Shown: piece after piece, positions 24,510-34,210 of the stretch
Layout of the letters: the number at the start of each line of letters is the position of its first letter
Position numbering within the stretch: position 1 is the first letter of the stretch
DNA from: Tolypothrix sp. NIES-4075
GTDB taxonomy: Bacteria; Cyanobacteriota; Cyanobacteriia; Cyanobacteriales; Nostocaceae
Direction of reading: 5' to 3'
Assembly: GCF_002218085.1 (NCBI RefSeq)
Contig: NZ_BDUC01000004.1
Span: 215,827-279,826 of the forward strand
Length of the DNA: 64,000 nucleotides
Notes under the pieces: generated by a model
Seen by the model: the letters and a program-made list of their open reading frames with translations, nothing else
Database searches by the model: none
What the model was told of the DNA's origin: nothing
Translations under genes and position numbers: made by a program

Positions 24510-27386
24510 GTGTATAAAAAGTCTGGATTGAGTCGAAAATTGAAGAGTTTTATCCAAAGAATATATAAGAACGCGATAAAGGGTTTTAAAGTCTCACGTC
24601 AGATGCAAAAATCTTCTAAAAAGCGATCGCTCACCAAAAGTCGCAAAGTGTCTCCGCTCTTTCTCGCAGCTTTGTTATTTATTCTCTCAGCGGCAATCTC
24701 ACCTGCGATCGCTAAAGTTCCTTCATCAACTTTTGTTGTCCAAAGTCCGCAGAATGCCGAGCAGCAAGCTAACAAAGCTATTCAATTATATCGTGAGGGA
24801 AAATTCACAGAAGCGGCAGCAGCATGGAAATTAACAGCTAATGTTTTTCTGGCTCAAGGTGATAGATTAAATCAAGCAATGGCGTTGAGTAATCTATCTT
24901 TAACTTATCAACAATTAGGACAATGGGAACAAGCAAAAGATGCGATCGCCCAAAGTTTACAAATTCTCGAAAGCCAGCCAGAAAATAAAGAAAAACTGGA
25001 AATCCAAGCTCAAAGTTTAGACGTTTTCGGTTCTTTGCAAAGAGAAATAGGACAATCGGCAGATGCTCTCAACTCTTGGCAAAAAGCTGCTAATATCTAT
25101 AGCAAAATTAATCAACCTTTGAAAGTTGCCCAAAGCAAGATAAATCAAACTCAAGCAATGCAAGATTTAGGTCTTTATCCTCGCGCTTGCAAAACTTTAT
25201 TAGAAGTATTGAATAAACAGATTGAAGGAGTGAAAAGTTGTCAAGAATTAGGTCAATTAACTACAGAAAAATTAACTCAAAAGCTGAAAAAACTTGACAA
25301 TGAATCTCCCTCTCTAACTGTAGCGGTAGGATTAAGAAGCCTTGGGGAAGTGCTACGATTAGTAGATCAGCCAGAGCAGTCAGAAATCATTTTAGCAAAA
25401 AGTTTAAATATAGCTGAAAAATTGCGTTCTCCTCAAGACATAGCTGTTACTTATCTTAGTATAGGTAACACTGCACGCTACTTAGCTGAACAGGAAAAAG
25501 ACAGGCTTGTGGGTAGAAGATTGAATTATGAACAAAAAGCATTAGACGCTTATAACGAGGTGATAAGGCTATCCCCATCGCCAATGACGCAACAGCAAGC
25601 ACAATTAAATAAACTAAGTTTATTACTGCAAATTGAAGAGATTCCAGCAGCAGAATTATGGCGATCGCTTAATTCTCAATTAAGTAGCTTATCCCCTAGT
25701 CGTACCGGAGTATACCAGCAAATCAACTTTGCTCAAACTTTTATTAACTTAGCTCAAACCAAAAAATTGACGCTGGGTGCTAATTCTCAACTGCCAACTT
25801 TTAACGACATTGATAAAATATTAGCTAAAGCTACAGAACAAGCCAAAAGTTTGGGAGACAAACGAGCTGAAGCTTATGCTTTAGGAAATCGTGGTGGACT
25901 GTATGAACTAACTGAAGCAACACCACAGACACAAGCCGAAAAATTTACTCAACAAGCTTTGAGTATAGTTTCAAATTTTGAAGCACCAGACATAGCTTAC
26001 CAGTTTTTCTGGCAGTTAGGAAGAATACGTAAAAGTCAAGGAAATATAGAAGATGCGATCGCAGCTTACACCAAAGCTTATAATGCTCTTCAATCATTAC
26101 GCGGTGATTTAGTCGCAAACAATGCAGAACTACAGTTTTCTTTTCGCGATCGTGTCGAACCAATTTACCGAGAGTTAGTTGATTTAGACTTACAATATGC
26201 TGCTAGTTTGAATAAACAATTAAAAAATGACAAAAGTCAAAAATTGCTAACTCAAGCTCGTGATGTAATTGAATCTCTGCAAGTAGCTGAACTCAACAAT
26301 TTTTTTCGAGAAGCTTGTGTAGAAAAAATTGCAAAACAGATTGATACAGTAGACAAAACAGCAGCGGTTATTTATCCAATAATTTTGGGCGATCGCCTAG
26401 AGGTTATTCTCAGCCTACCTAATCAACCTTTAACCCTTCATACAAAACAAATTTTTCGTCCAGCTTTTGACGAAACTGTAGAAATGGTGCAGCGTTCTTT
26501 GCTAACTCCTGATAGTATAGTAGAGAATCTTTTACCTGAATACAAAAAGTTATATGACTGGCTGATTCAACCACTAGAAAAGGAATTAGCAACAAGTAAA
26601 GTCAGTAACTTAGTTTTTGTCTTGGATGGTGAGTTGCGGAATATCCCAATGTCTATCCTTCATGATGGCAATAATTATCTCATAGAAAAGTATCCGATTG
26701 CTGTAACTTCTGGTTTGCAACTAATCGAACCAAAACCATTAGCTGAGATTAAGTTAAGAGCATTAACAGCCGGATTAAGCCAAGTTAGCAAAGAATTTAC
26801 AGGACAATTTAAGCCATTAATATACGTAGAAGAGGAACTCAAACAAATTAAAAACTCTGGAATTCCATCTCAGCCGATCCTCAACGCTCAATTCACCAGC
26901 AAAGAATTCAAAAAAGAGATTGTTGGTTCTGGTTTTCCCATAGTCCATCTAGCTACTCACGGTCAGTTTAGCTCTAAAGCTGAAGATACGTTTATTCTTG
27001 CCTGGGATAGCCGAATTAATGTTATCGATTTTGGTAACTTATTAAGAAACAGCACACTTAATCAGGGTAGACCAATCGAATTATTGGTTCTCTCTGCCTG
27101 CGAGACAGCTAGTGGAGACGAACGCGCTGCTTTAGGATTGGCTGGGGTAGCAGTGCGAGCTGGTGCTAGAAGTACCCTAGCAACACTTTGGTCAGTAGAA
27201 GATAAAAGTACTGCCAAAATCATGGGTGAATTGTATCGTCAGTTAGAGCAAGCTAAAGAAAAGAAAATAAATAGAGCGCAAGTACTGCAATATTCACAAT
27301 TGAGTTTGTTAAAAGACTCGAAAGAAAAGCAATACAATCATCCTCATTACTGGGCGCCTTTTGTTCTGGTGGGAAATTGGCAATAG
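24510..27386 (+). CDS. Exported TPR-CHAT protein (caspase-like peptidase family)
   Basis: CHAT domains are caspase-fold peptidases. The 958 residues begin with a basic N-terminus and a hydrophobic export segment (about 50-70, 'LFLAALLFILSAAISPAIAK'). TPR-like helices occupy about 80-560 ('NKAIQLYREGKFTEAAAAWKL'). The C-terminal CHAT domain (about 650-958) has the catalytic pair intact: His817 in 'VHLATHGQFSS' and Cys864 in 'LLVLSACETASG'. 'LATLWSVEDKST' and 'HPHYWAPFVLVGNW' end the domain. Start GTG 24510 is chosen because AGGAGA lies 9 nt upstream; ATG 24603 is an alternative. It lies downstream of and co-oriented with TpsB/TpsA/TpsA, suggesting a role in processing or sensing these exoproteins. 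Confidence 0.88.
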   Translation: MYKKSGLSRKLKSFIQRIYKNAIKGFKVSRQMQKSSKKRSLTKSRKVSPLFLAALLFILSAAISPAIAKVPSSTFVVQSPQNAEQQANKAIQLYREGKFTEAAAAWKLTANVFLAQGDRLNQAMALSNLSLTYQQLGQWEQAKDAIAQSLQILESQPENKEKLEIQAQSLDVFGSLQREIGQSADALNSWQKAANIYSKINQPLKVAQSKINQTQAMQDLGLYPRACKTLLEVLNKQIEGVKSCQELGQLTTEKLTQKLKKLDNESPSLTVAVGLRSLGEVLRLVDQPEQSEIILAKSLNIAEKLRSPQDIAVTYLSIGNTARYLAEQEKDRLVGRRLNYEQKALDAYNEVIRLSPSPMTQQQAQLNKLSLLLQIEEIPAAELWRSLNSQLSSLSPSRTGVYQQINFAQTFINLAQTKKLTLGANSQLPTFNDIDKILAKATEQAKSLGDKRAEAYALGNRGGLYELTEATPQTQAEKFTQQALSIVSNFEAPDIAYQFFWQLGRIRKSQGNIEDAIAAYTKAYNALQSLRGDLVANNAELQFSFRDRVEPIYRELVDLDLQYAASLNKQLKNDKSQKLLTQARDVIESLQVAELNNFFREACVEKIAKQIDTVDKTAAVIYPIILGDRLEVILSLPNQPLTLHTKQIFRPAFDETVEMVQRSLLTPDSIVENLLPEYKKLYDWLIQPLEKELATSKVSNLVFVLDGELRNIPMSILHDGNNYLIEKYPIAVTSGLQLIEPKPLAEIKLRALTAGLSQVSKEFTGQFKPLIYVEEELKQIKNSGIPSQPILNAQFTSKEFKKEIVGSGFPIVHLATHGQFSSKAEDTFILAWDSRINVIDFGNLLRNSTLNQGRPIELLVLSACETASGDERAALGLAGVAVRAGARSTLATLWSVEDKSTAKIMGELYRQLEQAKEKKINRAQVLQYSQLSLLKDSKEKQYNHPHYWAPFVLVGNWQ

Positions 27387-27411
27387 TTGCACAGAATGTA
27401 GCGAATTCCTG

Positions 27412-27440
27412 GTAGAGACGTTCCAGTGCTACGTCTCTAC
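27412..27440. repeat. GTAGAGACG-type palindrome after the CHAT gene
   Basis: GTAGAGACGTTCCAGTGC then TACGTCTCTAC. Starts 26 nt past the CHAT stop codon. Confidence 0.8.
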
Positions 27441-27654
27441 ATCATATGTAATAAACCGGACATGATATAAGGCGTTATTGCCAATTGGCGACGGCTTGAA
27501 TAGTTACAATCTGCACATATATTTGATACCAACCTCTTAACCTACTGCATACCCGGTAAATTGGCGTTTAAAAGATGAATGAAACCCAGTGTAAGTCCTA
27601 ATCTTTGCCTGGAGCGATAAATCGCTCACTACGAACACAATTTTCATTTTAGCA

Positions 27655-27685
27655 ATTAAAAAGGGATAGGTATTTTGCCTATCCC
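27655..27685 (-). terminator. Intrinsic terminator of the fasciclin gene
   Basis: Read on the minus strand, GGGATAGG-CAAAATA-CCTATCCC forms an 8-bp stem and is followed by TTTTTAAT. Orientation and position (63 nt past the stop) fit the fasciclin gene. Confidence 0.8.
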
Positions 27686-27747
27686 GCAATAGTTATATAC
27701 ATTTTTGAATTTGGCGATACTTACTTTTCGCCTTCACAGGGCTAAAC

Positions 27748-28317
27748 TTAAAATCCAGCCGGTAAAAGTACTTCGTTAACTTCAATAATTACACCATTGC
27801 TAGCAACGGTAGAAGGATACTTACCGATCGCATTATTTAACTTGACTGTACCAGTAGAATCGTCAACAACAATTTTCACCGGCTCACCTTCAAGAGTTTT
27901 GACTGCACCACTATCGACGTTTTCTTTAGTGATTTGACCGGCAACCAAATGATATTTCAAGACTTTCATTCGATTTTCTGACTGGCTATATCGCTTAAAG
28001 ACATCTTTAGGTACTGCGTTAAAGGCTTTATCGGTTGGGGCAAAAATTGTGTAATTACCTTGCTTGAGAGTATCTAAAAGACCAGCTTGCTTTAATTCAT
28101 CCACAAGATTGGCATATTTACTATCCTGTGTCAGCGTCTGGGCAATGTCTTTCTCAGAATTGCGATAGGGAACGCTGCTGTAAACAGAAGGTTGAAAAAG
28201 AGCATAACGTGGATAGAATGATTTGGGTTTGGCTAAGACAGGAAAACCGATCGCTGTAGTAACACCAGCAATCGCAACTAAGAAAGTCAACTTCTTGATT
28301 GAATTTTTATTAAGCAT
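27748..28317 (-). CDS. Fasciclin (FAS1/beta-Ig-H3) domain protein, exported
   Basis: FAS1 domains mediate adhesion or surface binding. The signal peptide covers about 1-30 (…GFPVLA). A single FAS1 domain (about 58-189) shows both conserved blocks: 'NYTIFAPTDKAFNAVPKDVF' and 'ASNGVIIEVNEVLLPAGF'. The 'YHLVAGQI' core lies between them. The length of 189 is usual for cyanobacterial secreted FAS1 proteins. It is monocistronic, with its own terminator. The binding partner is unknown. Confidence 0.9.
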   Translation of the reverse strand: MLNKNSIKKLTFLVAIAGVTTAIGFPVLAKPKSFYPRYALFQPSVYSSVPYRNSEKDIAQTLTQDSKYANLVDELKQAGLLDTLKQGNYTIFAPTDKAFNAVPKDVFKRYSQSENRMKVLKYHLVAGQITKENVDSGAVKTLEGEPVKIVVDDSTGTVKLNNAIGKYPSTVASNGVIIEVNEVLLPAGF

Positions 28318-28948
28318 AAGGGTAGGTGAACTCCACCTAAACTGTATAAGAAAAAAGCGAACGCGCTTTTACAACTAGTATATATTGAGAGGGCGATCGC
28401 TCAAAAAAAGCAAAAATCAGGGTTTTCTGATTTAATCAAAGCGATTTTTGAGCGTTCTCAACCGATGCAAAAGCCTCTATACCAGCTATGAAAGCGACAA
28501 TTCTGATTTAGAATACAAGTGATCGCTTTCACTTTTCCTATAAATCGCTAATTTTCTTATTTTTACTTAATGCGATCGCTTCTGGTAAAAATACCGAACG
28601 GTCTGGAAATCACCTCTATACTTGTGTAGTCTTTATACGGACGCGATTATTCACGTCTGTACAGTAGGGAAGGGTGCATTAGCTGATACAAATAAAATCT
28701 GGGTTGTGAGTTTAAAGCTTGGCTTTGAACTCCACCCTTTTATCTGTTAGGACTTACGGTTGCGGGGGTTCCCCCCGTTGTAGCACCTAGCGCGTAACAG
28801 AGGAGTAAGAGTTTGTTGCCGTTTTTGCGCTCATTCCTATATATTCATATTTGCGGATTTAACAGTCATACATAAAATCCACATTGCTTGAGTACCAAAC
28901 CCGACTAAAATAAATACGCAACTCGCACTTCCACAGGAGTATCCAGTT
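28318..28948. other. 630-bp intergenic region with short palindromes
   Basis: No gene seen. It contains HIP1 sites, an ACGGACG…CGTCTGT inverted repeat (about 28638-28661) and a GCGGGGGTTCCCCCCGTT palindrome (about 28763-28780). 'AGGAG' at about 28935 is the ribosome binding site of the next gene. Confidence 0.5.
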
Positions 28949-29611
28949 GTGCAGCCAGATTTATTAGGTTTAGAAATTACTAAAGGGGAACTTAGACGCT
29001 TAACTGGATTCGATCCAGATGATGTCTTTCGACCCTCGATTATCAAAGATAAAGAAAAACGATGGGGATTTTTCTTCAATGAAATGCTTGTAGCTTTAGC
29101 ACTCACCCCGATAATTGTCGGGTTTATTTATGCATTTATCATTTTGCCGACAATTGGTTCTTCGATTTTAATCGGAATCAGCTTACTAACTATCGTACCA
29201 ATTACCGTGCTATTTGGGCGTTGGTTGTGGCGACGAAAAACTTGTCCCCAAGCACTGACAATACTTTTAGATGAAGTTGATAAATATCATGGAGTTATTC
29301 AAGCAATAGATATTAACGATCAACTGGCAACATCTGGGAATGAAAGTACTATCAATGATAGAGACAATGTTATCGCGGCTTTGCAACTTATTAGAGAAGA
29401 TTTAGTTCGCGCTTTGAAAACAGAGCGAATTTTGCGAGATAATAAAAAATTACTGGCAAATAACCAAGAGTTATTTGTGAATAATTTAGCCAATCTGCAA
29501 GCTTTACAAGTTAGTAGTCAAGCAAGCGAATACGCTCAACTTCTCAATGAATCATTGCAGATTGCCGTTGAGGTACAAGCCGAGATAAGAAAGTTACATT
29601 CTTCTAGTTGA
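28949..29611 (+). CDS. Uncharacterised membrane protein with cytoplasmic helical tail
   Basis: Family not recognised by name. It starts at GTG 28949, chosen because AGGAG lies about 9 nt upstream. The first 50 residues are soluble and charged ('LEITKGELRRLTGFDPDDVFRP'). Two transmembrane segments follow at about 48-70 and 74-96 ('LALTPIIVGFIYAFIIL', 'SSILIGISLLTIVPITVLFG'), then a basic 'RWLWRRK' border. The C-terminal half (about 100-220) is a long helical region with heptad character. It ends 5 nt before the DUF1537 gene, so the two are probably co-transcribed; the functional link is unknown. Confidence 0.75.
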   Translation: MQPDLLGLEITKGELRRLTGFDPDDVFRPSIIKDKEKRWGFFFNEMLVALALTPIIVGFIYAFIILPTIGSSILIGISLLTIVPITVLFGRWLWRRKTCPQALTILLDEVDKYHGVIQAIDINDQLATSGNESTINDRDNVIAALQLIREDLVRALKTERILRDNKKLLANNQELFVNNLANLQALQVSSQASEYAQLLNESLQIAVEVQAEIRKLHSSS

Positions 29612-29616
29612 TTTTC

Positions 29617-30942
29617 ATGAGCAAAAAACCAAAAATAATTGTTTTGGATGATGACCCTACAGGTTCTCAAACAGTCCACAGTTGCTTGCTATTGATGCGC
29701 TGGGATGTGGAAACTTTACGCACAGGTTTACAGGATGATTCCCCAATTTTTTTTGTACTAACTAATACAAGGTCGCTACCTCCAGAGTCAGCCGCATCCG
29801 TAACTAAAGAAGTTTGCCATAACCTGAAATTAGCGTTACAAGCAGAAGAAATTAACGATTTTCTGATTGTAAGTCGTTCTGATTCGACTTTACGCGGACA
29901 TTATCCTATTGAAACTGATGTTATTGCCGCTGAACTCGGTCCGTTTGATGCTCATTTTCTCGTACCCGCATTTTTTGAAGGAGGACGCATCACTCGCGAT
30001 AGTATACATTACTTAATTATCGACGGCGTACCCACCCCAGTACATGAAACTGAATTTGCCCGTGATTCGGTTTTTAGCTACCATTACAGTTACTTACCTA
30101 AGTATGTAGAAGAAAAAACTCAAGGACGTATTAAAGCTGATGCAGTAGAAAGATTTTTACTAGCCGATATTCGTGCTGGCAGTTTAGAAAGGCTGATGAA
30201 CCTCAGTGGTAATCAGTGCGCTGTCGTTGACGGTGAAACTCAAGCTGATTTAAATCGCTTTGCTGAAGATGTGCTTTGGGGTGCAAGTCAAGGGAAACGC
30301 TTTTTATTTCGCAGTGCTGCGAGTATTTTAACTGCTTTGACGGCATTACCGACCCAAGCGATCGCAGCTGAAAATATGGCTGATTATGTACGTGGAGGCA
30401 AACCCGGTGCAGTTATCGTCGGTTCTCATGTCAAAAAAACGACTCAGCAGTTAGAAAAATTATTACAAGCTGACGGTACAGCGGGAATCGAAGTGAATGT
30501 ACAAAGATTGCTTGATGAGCCAAATCAATCTGCTACACTACTATCGGAGATTCTTGAAAGTACACAAACGGCACACAAAGCTGGAAAAACACCAGTAGTT
30601 TATACCAGTCGTCAAGAACTTTCTTTCAAAGATGTAAAAACACGGTTAGACTTTGGAGAAAAAGTTTCTGGCTTATTAATGGATATTGTCCGGGGTTTAC
30701 CATCTGATATAGGATTCTTAATCAGTAAGGGTGGTATTACCTCAAACGATGTCTTAAGTAATGGTCTAGCTTTGACTTCAGCGCGTTTACTCGGTCAAAT
30801 TTTAGCTGGTTGTTCGATGGTTATTACTCCATCGGATCATCCCCAGTTTCCCAACTTGCCAGTGGTGCTATTTCCGGGTAATGTCGGTGATGCTGATGCT
30901 TTGGCTATTGTATATCGAAGATTAACTAAAAATACTGGGTAA
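29617..30942 (+). CDS. Four-carbon acid sugar kinase family protein (DUF1537)
   Basis: Member of the OtnK/DUF1537 kinases, which phosphorylate four-carbon acid sugars such as threonate or erythronate. The N-terminal domain has 'IIVLDDDPTGSQTVHSCLLL', matching the family's DDxTG motif, and 'SRSDSTLRGHYP'. The C-terminal nucleotide-binding domain has 'GGITSNDVL' and 'PVVLFPGNVGDADALA'. The start ATG 29617 is preferred over an upstream in-frame TTG because the family starts at 'KKPKIIVLDDDPTG'. The usual partner enzymes (OtnI, PdxA2) are not nearby, so the substrate is not assigned. It lies just upstream of minC. Confidence 0.85.
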   Translation: MSKKPKIIVLDDDPTGSQTVHSCLLLMRWDVETLRTGLQDDSPIFFVLTNTRSLPPESAASVTKEVCHNLKLALQAEEINDFLIVSRSDSTLRGHYPIETDVIAAELGPFDAHFLVPAFFEGGRITRDSIHYLIIDGVPTPVHETEFARDSVFSYHYSYLPKYVEEKTQGRIKADAVERFLLADIRAGSLERLMNLSGNQCAVVDGETQADLNRFAEDVLWGASQGKRFLFRSAASILTALTALPTQAIAAENMADYVRGGKPGAVIVGSHVKKTTQQLEKLLQADGTAGIEVNVQRLLDEPNQSATLLSEILESTQTAHKAGKTPVVYTSRQELSFKDVKTRLDFGEKVSGLLMDIVRGLPSDIGFLISKGGITSNDVLSNGLALTSARLLGQILAGCSMVITPSDHPQFPNLPVVLFPGNVGDADALAIVYRRLTKNTG

Positions 30943-31014
30943 GGATGTTGTTGCTTACAACTAATCTAATATTGATAATTGCTCAGTCCGTTCCCTTGTT
31001 TTGGCTGGTGTTGC

Positions 31015-32034
31015 ATGACTGGTGATTATGCTATCTCCGATTTAAATTTCAATTCTGCCGCTAATAACGCAGAGTCAATCTCTAACTTTTCTGATGTTGA
31101 GGCATCTACCCCAGGTGATACAGAGTTAAGTTCTGTCCTTCCCGATCAGGAGGTAGATTCTGTCATCGTATATTTAAAGTCGAATTCTGAACCCACCGAT
31201 CCAGAGGCAAATTCGGGTTCCGAGGATGATGTAAAATCAAATGCCGAGGCTGATGTAGATTTTACTGAATTACCGTTGTTAGATAGCACGGTAAATAATA
31301 ATATCCAAGTTCAGTGGAAAAGTGAGTCAGGAAGACTGTTGTTAATTTTACCAACAGAATCTCAAGTGCCTCCCTCAGAAGTCAGCTGGTCAGAAATTTG
31401 GCAACAAATGAAACTGCGGTTAAAAGGTGGCGATCGCTTTCGTTTACCGAACACACCAGTGCATCTGGTAGCACGCGATCGCTTGTTGGATACCAGACAA
31501 CTGCAAGAACTCGCCGAATCTTTAAATGAAGTTCAACTTCAGTTAAAATCAGTTTCTACCAGCCGTCGGCAAACAGCGATCGCTGCCGTATCATCTGGCT
31601 ATTCTGTAGAACAAGTACAACCAGAATCTACTCTGAATTTAGCCTCACAAACAGCCCCACAACCCCTAGCAGATGCCCTTTATCTGCAAATGACCGTGCG
31701 TTCGGGACACTTAATTCGTCACCCAGGTAGTGTAATTATCTTGGGAGATTTAAATCCAGGTGGTATTGTAGTCGCAGATGGAGATATTCTAGTTTGGGGT
31801 CGTCTACGTGGAATTGCTCACGCCGGTGCTGGTGGCAATCGCGAGTGTCTAATTATGGCTGTGCAAATGGAACCTACCCAACTGCGAATTGCCGATGCTG
31901 TCGCTAGGGCACCCGAAAAATCCCCGATGCAGTTTTATCCAGAAGTGGCACATATCACCCCCGAAGGAATTCGCATTTCTAAAGCAAGTGATTTTTCCCG
32001 CTCGCAATTAAGTAGGATTAATCAAGAGCCATAA
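31015..32034 (+). CDS. minC: Septum site-determining protein MinC
   Basis: Inhibitor of FtsZ ring assembly away from midcell. The N-terminal ~90 residues are acidic and Ser-rich, as in other cyanobacterial MinC. The N-domain (about 95-180) binds FtsZ in the family. The C-terminal beta-helix domain (about 215-320) shows the hallmark 'TVRSGHLIRHPGSVIILGDL' and 'GGIVVADGDILVWGRLRGIAHAGAGG', which bind MinD. Start ATG 31015 is used; an in-frame TTG at 30979 only adds an unrelated peptide. minD follows 49 bp downstream and minE after it, forming a minCDE operon. Confidence 0.93.
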   Translation: MTGDYAISDLNFNSAANNAESISNFSDVEASTPGDTELSSVLPDQEVDSVIVYLKSNSEPTDPEANSGSEDDVKSNAEADVDFTELPLLDSTVNNNIQVQWKSESGRLLLILPTESQVPPSEVSWSEIWQQMKLRLKGGDRFRLPNTPVHLVARDRLLDTRQLQELAESLNEVQLQLKSVSTSRRQTAIAAVSSGYSVEQVQPESTLNLASQTAPQPLADALYLQMTVRSGHLIRHPGSVIILGDLNPGGIVVADGDILVWGRLRGIAHAGAGGNRECLIMAVQMEPTQLRIADAVARAPEKSPMQFYPEVAHITPEGIRISKASDFSRSQLSRINQEP

Positions 32035-32083
32035 ATTTCTTTCTTTCTATATTTCCTGATTCTTAATTGAGCGCGTTTCGATC

Positions 32084-32890
32084 ATGACTCGCATTATTGT
32101 TACAACCTCCGGTAAAGGAGGCGTGGGTAAAACCACAGTTTCCGCAAATTTGGGTATGACTTTAGCCAAAATGGGGCGTCAAGTAGCCTTGGTTGATGCG
32201 GATTTTGGTTTGAGAAATTTAGATTTGTTGCTAGGTCTAGAAAATCGCATAGTTTATACGGCGGTGGAAGTCCTGGCAAGAGAGTGTCGTTTAGAACAAG
32301 CTTTAGTTAAAGATAAGCGGCAGCCAAATCTGGTGCTTTTGCCAGCGGCACAAAACCGCAGTAAAGATGCCGTCACTCCCGACCAGATGAAGTTATTAGT
32401 GAATGCACTGGCACAGAAATATCAATATGTATTAATTGATAGTCCAGCGGGAATTGAAATGGGGTTTAAGAATGCGATCGCCCCAGCCAAAGAAGCTTTA
32501 ATTGTCACTACCCCGGAAATTGCTTCGGTCCGCGATGCTGATCGCGTCGTTGGGTTACTAGAAGCACAAGGCATCAAGCGGATTCATTTAATAATTAACC
32601 GCATCAGACCCGCAATGGTTCGGGCAAATGATATGATGTCAACTCAAGATGTTCAGGAACTTCTGGCAATTCCCTTGATTGGCGTAATACCCGACGACGA
32701 GCGCGTTATTGTTTCAACCAATCGCGGTGAACCTTTGGTATTAAGCGAAACTCCCTCTTTAGCTGCCACAGCCTTTGAAAACATTGCTCGGAGATTGGAA
32801 GGGGAAACAGTTGAATTTCTTGAGCTTGACTCACCCCCAGATAATATCTTCACTCGTTTGAGAAGATTGCTTTGGACAAAGATTGTTTAA
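32084..32890 (+). CDS. minD: Septum site-determining protein MinD (ATPase)
   Basis: Membrane-associated ATPase that recruits MinC and is displaced by MinE. The deviant Walker A 'SGKGGVGKTTVSANLG' lies at about 9-24, 'VDADFGLRNLDLLLG' at about 38-52, and Walker B-like 'YVLIDSPAGIEMGF' at about 115-128. The C-terminus ends in a basic, aromatic helix ('FTRLRRLLWTKIV') that serves as the membrane-targeting sequence. The length of 268 is typical. Spacing: 49 bp after minC and 27 bp before minE. Confidence 0.96.
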   Translation: MTRIIVTTSGKGGVGKTTVSANLGMTLAKMGRQVALVDADFGLRNLDLLLGLENRIVYTAVEVLARECRLEQALVKDKRQPNLVLLPAAQNRSKDAVTPDQMKLLVNALAQKYQYVLIDSPAGIEMGFKNAIAPAKEALIVTTPEIASVRDADRVVGLLEAQGIKRIHLIINRIRPAMVRANDMMSTQDVQELLAIPLIGVIPDDERVIVSTNRGEPLVLSETPSLAATAFENIARRLEGETVEFLELDSPPDNIFTRLRRLLWTKIV

Positions 32891-32917
32891 TTTCCAGTCT
32901 TCGCACACCTAGTCGCA

Positions 32918-33217
32918 ATGATTCTTGAATTTCTCGAAAGACTTTTTTCTCGCACTCCTGACACCAGTCGCACTCAAGTTAAACGTCGCTTGCAACTGGT
33001 GATTGCTCACGATCGCGCTGATTTAGATCCTCAGACGTTGGAAAAAATGCGGCAAGAAATCTTAGCAATAGTTTGTCGCTACGTAGAAGTTGAAATGGAC
33101 GGTTTGGAGTTTTCTTTAGAAAGCAACGAACGAACGACAGCCTTAATAGCTAATTTACCCATCCGGCGAATTAAAGAAACTGTACCTAACTTACAAAATA
33201 CCGATAATTCCCAGTAA
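32918..33217 (+). CDS. minE: Cell division topological specificity factor MinE
   Basis: Gives pole-to-pole or ring specificity to MinCD. It is 99 residues long, with the N-terminal amphipathic/MinD-binding part ('MILEFLERLFSR', 'KRRLQLVIAHDRADL') and the C-terminal dimerisation part ('EILAIVCRYVEVEMDGLEFSLE'). Third gene of the minCDE operon. Confidence 0.95.
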   Translation: MILEFLERLFSRTPDTSRTQVKRRLQLVIAHDRADLDPQTLEKMRQEILAIVCRYVEVEMDGLEFSLESNERTTALIANLPIRRIKETVPNLQNTDNSQ

Positions 33218-33280
33218 TTTTACTCTTTGTGCTTTGTCGAATTATTCATGATTAATCTGACTAAAAACATCGAAACCGTC

Positions 33281-33311
33281 GTATAGACGTTCCACACGCC
33301 CACGTCTCTAC
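33281..33311. repeat. GTAGAGACG-type palindrome, between convergent genes
   Basis: GTATAGACGTTCC…CACGTCTCTAC between minE (+) and the transglutaminase gene (-); it could help end both transcripts. Confidence 0.7.
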
Positions 33312-33316
33312 AATTG

Positions 33317-33934
33317 TTAATTAACATCAGTTCTCAAAACAAGATTATACTTTTCAAGCAATTCCAAAGAAACATCCGGAAGATTAAGAAGTATATCATT
33401 CCATTGACTATAAGCTTGTAAAGCCTCCACAACTAGCGAAAGTGGTTCAGAGAAAATATTCTCAAAGTCTGCTTCTTGTGGAAATTGAATTTTATAAGCT
33501 AATTGTTCTTTTGGGGGGACAAATTGAGCATCAACATTATTACGATTACCTCTTGCATCAACACGATACCAAGCTATTTCGGGTAAGTAAACTGCATTGA
33601 AACCATGCAAGCTATAAGGTTCACCATTATCGTTAATGCTCAATCTTTGATAGCAAAATCCTGCGGGAATGTTATTAGCTCTTAGTAGTGCTGCTAGCAA
33701 ATGACTCTTAGCAAAGCAATAACCTGTTTTGTATTTGAGTACATCTGAAGCTCGACAGGTGAGAGGATTCATTTGATAGTCGTAGCTATGATAAATTTCA
33801 TCCCTTACCCATTCAAAACAAGCTTTGGCGATCGCCTCCAATGTTTCATATCTTAATGCAATCTTTTTCGCCAGTTCCACAATTGTCGGATGTTGCCAAT
33901 CAATCACTTCACTTGCTTTGAGATATTCTTCCAT
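33317..33934 (-). CDS. Transglutaminase-like (papain-fold) domain protein
   Basis: Predicted cysteine peptidase or transglutaminase-fold enzyme. The catalytic triad order Cys-His-Asp is visible: Cys in 'KTGYCFAKSHLLAALLR', His in 'YSLHGFNAVYL' and Asp in 'YRVDARGN'. The 205 residues carry no signal peptide, so it is cytoplasmic. The N-terminus 'MEEYLKASEVIDWQHPTIVELA' fits bacterial stand-alone transglut_core proteins. Substrate unknown. It is convergent with minE. Confidence 0.88.
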   Translation of the reverse strand: MEEYLKASEVIDWQHPTIVELAKKIALRYETLEAIAKACFEWVRDEIYHSYDYQMNPLTCRASDVLKYKTGYCFAKSHLLAALLRANNIPAGFCYQRLSINDNGEPYSLHGFNAVYLPEIAWYRVDARGNRNNVDAQFVPPKEQLAYKIQFPQEADFENIFSEPLSLVVEALQAYSQWNDILLNLPDVSLELLEKYNLVLRTDVN

Positions 33935-34210
33935 CTTGCTCTGCCAAACACATTTAAAATAACTTTACCTTTGACACAGTAATTAGACAAATAACTAATT
34001 CCTAATGCCCAACACCCTAGACAGTATTAGTGTTATTATTATGTCGATCCCAAATCACCGCGCTATCGGAAGCATTGGATGTATTAAATGTTGCCGGATG
34101 GTAATTTCAATTAATGCGATCGCTTTGTAGTTAGCATAAACAGGGGAAACGCTAACTACAAGTTAATTTCAACTATCTGTATTTAGTTTTCGTTCGTTGT
34201 CTAGTAAAAA

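Larger units (their letters stand above)
27387..27747. other. Intergenic region between CHAT gene and fasciclin gene
   Basis: Contains a GTAGAGACG palindrome (27412-27440), a solo MITE end (about 27457-27470), a GAGCGATAAATCGCTC palindrome (about 27612-27627) and the fasciclin gene terminator. Confidence 0.6.
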
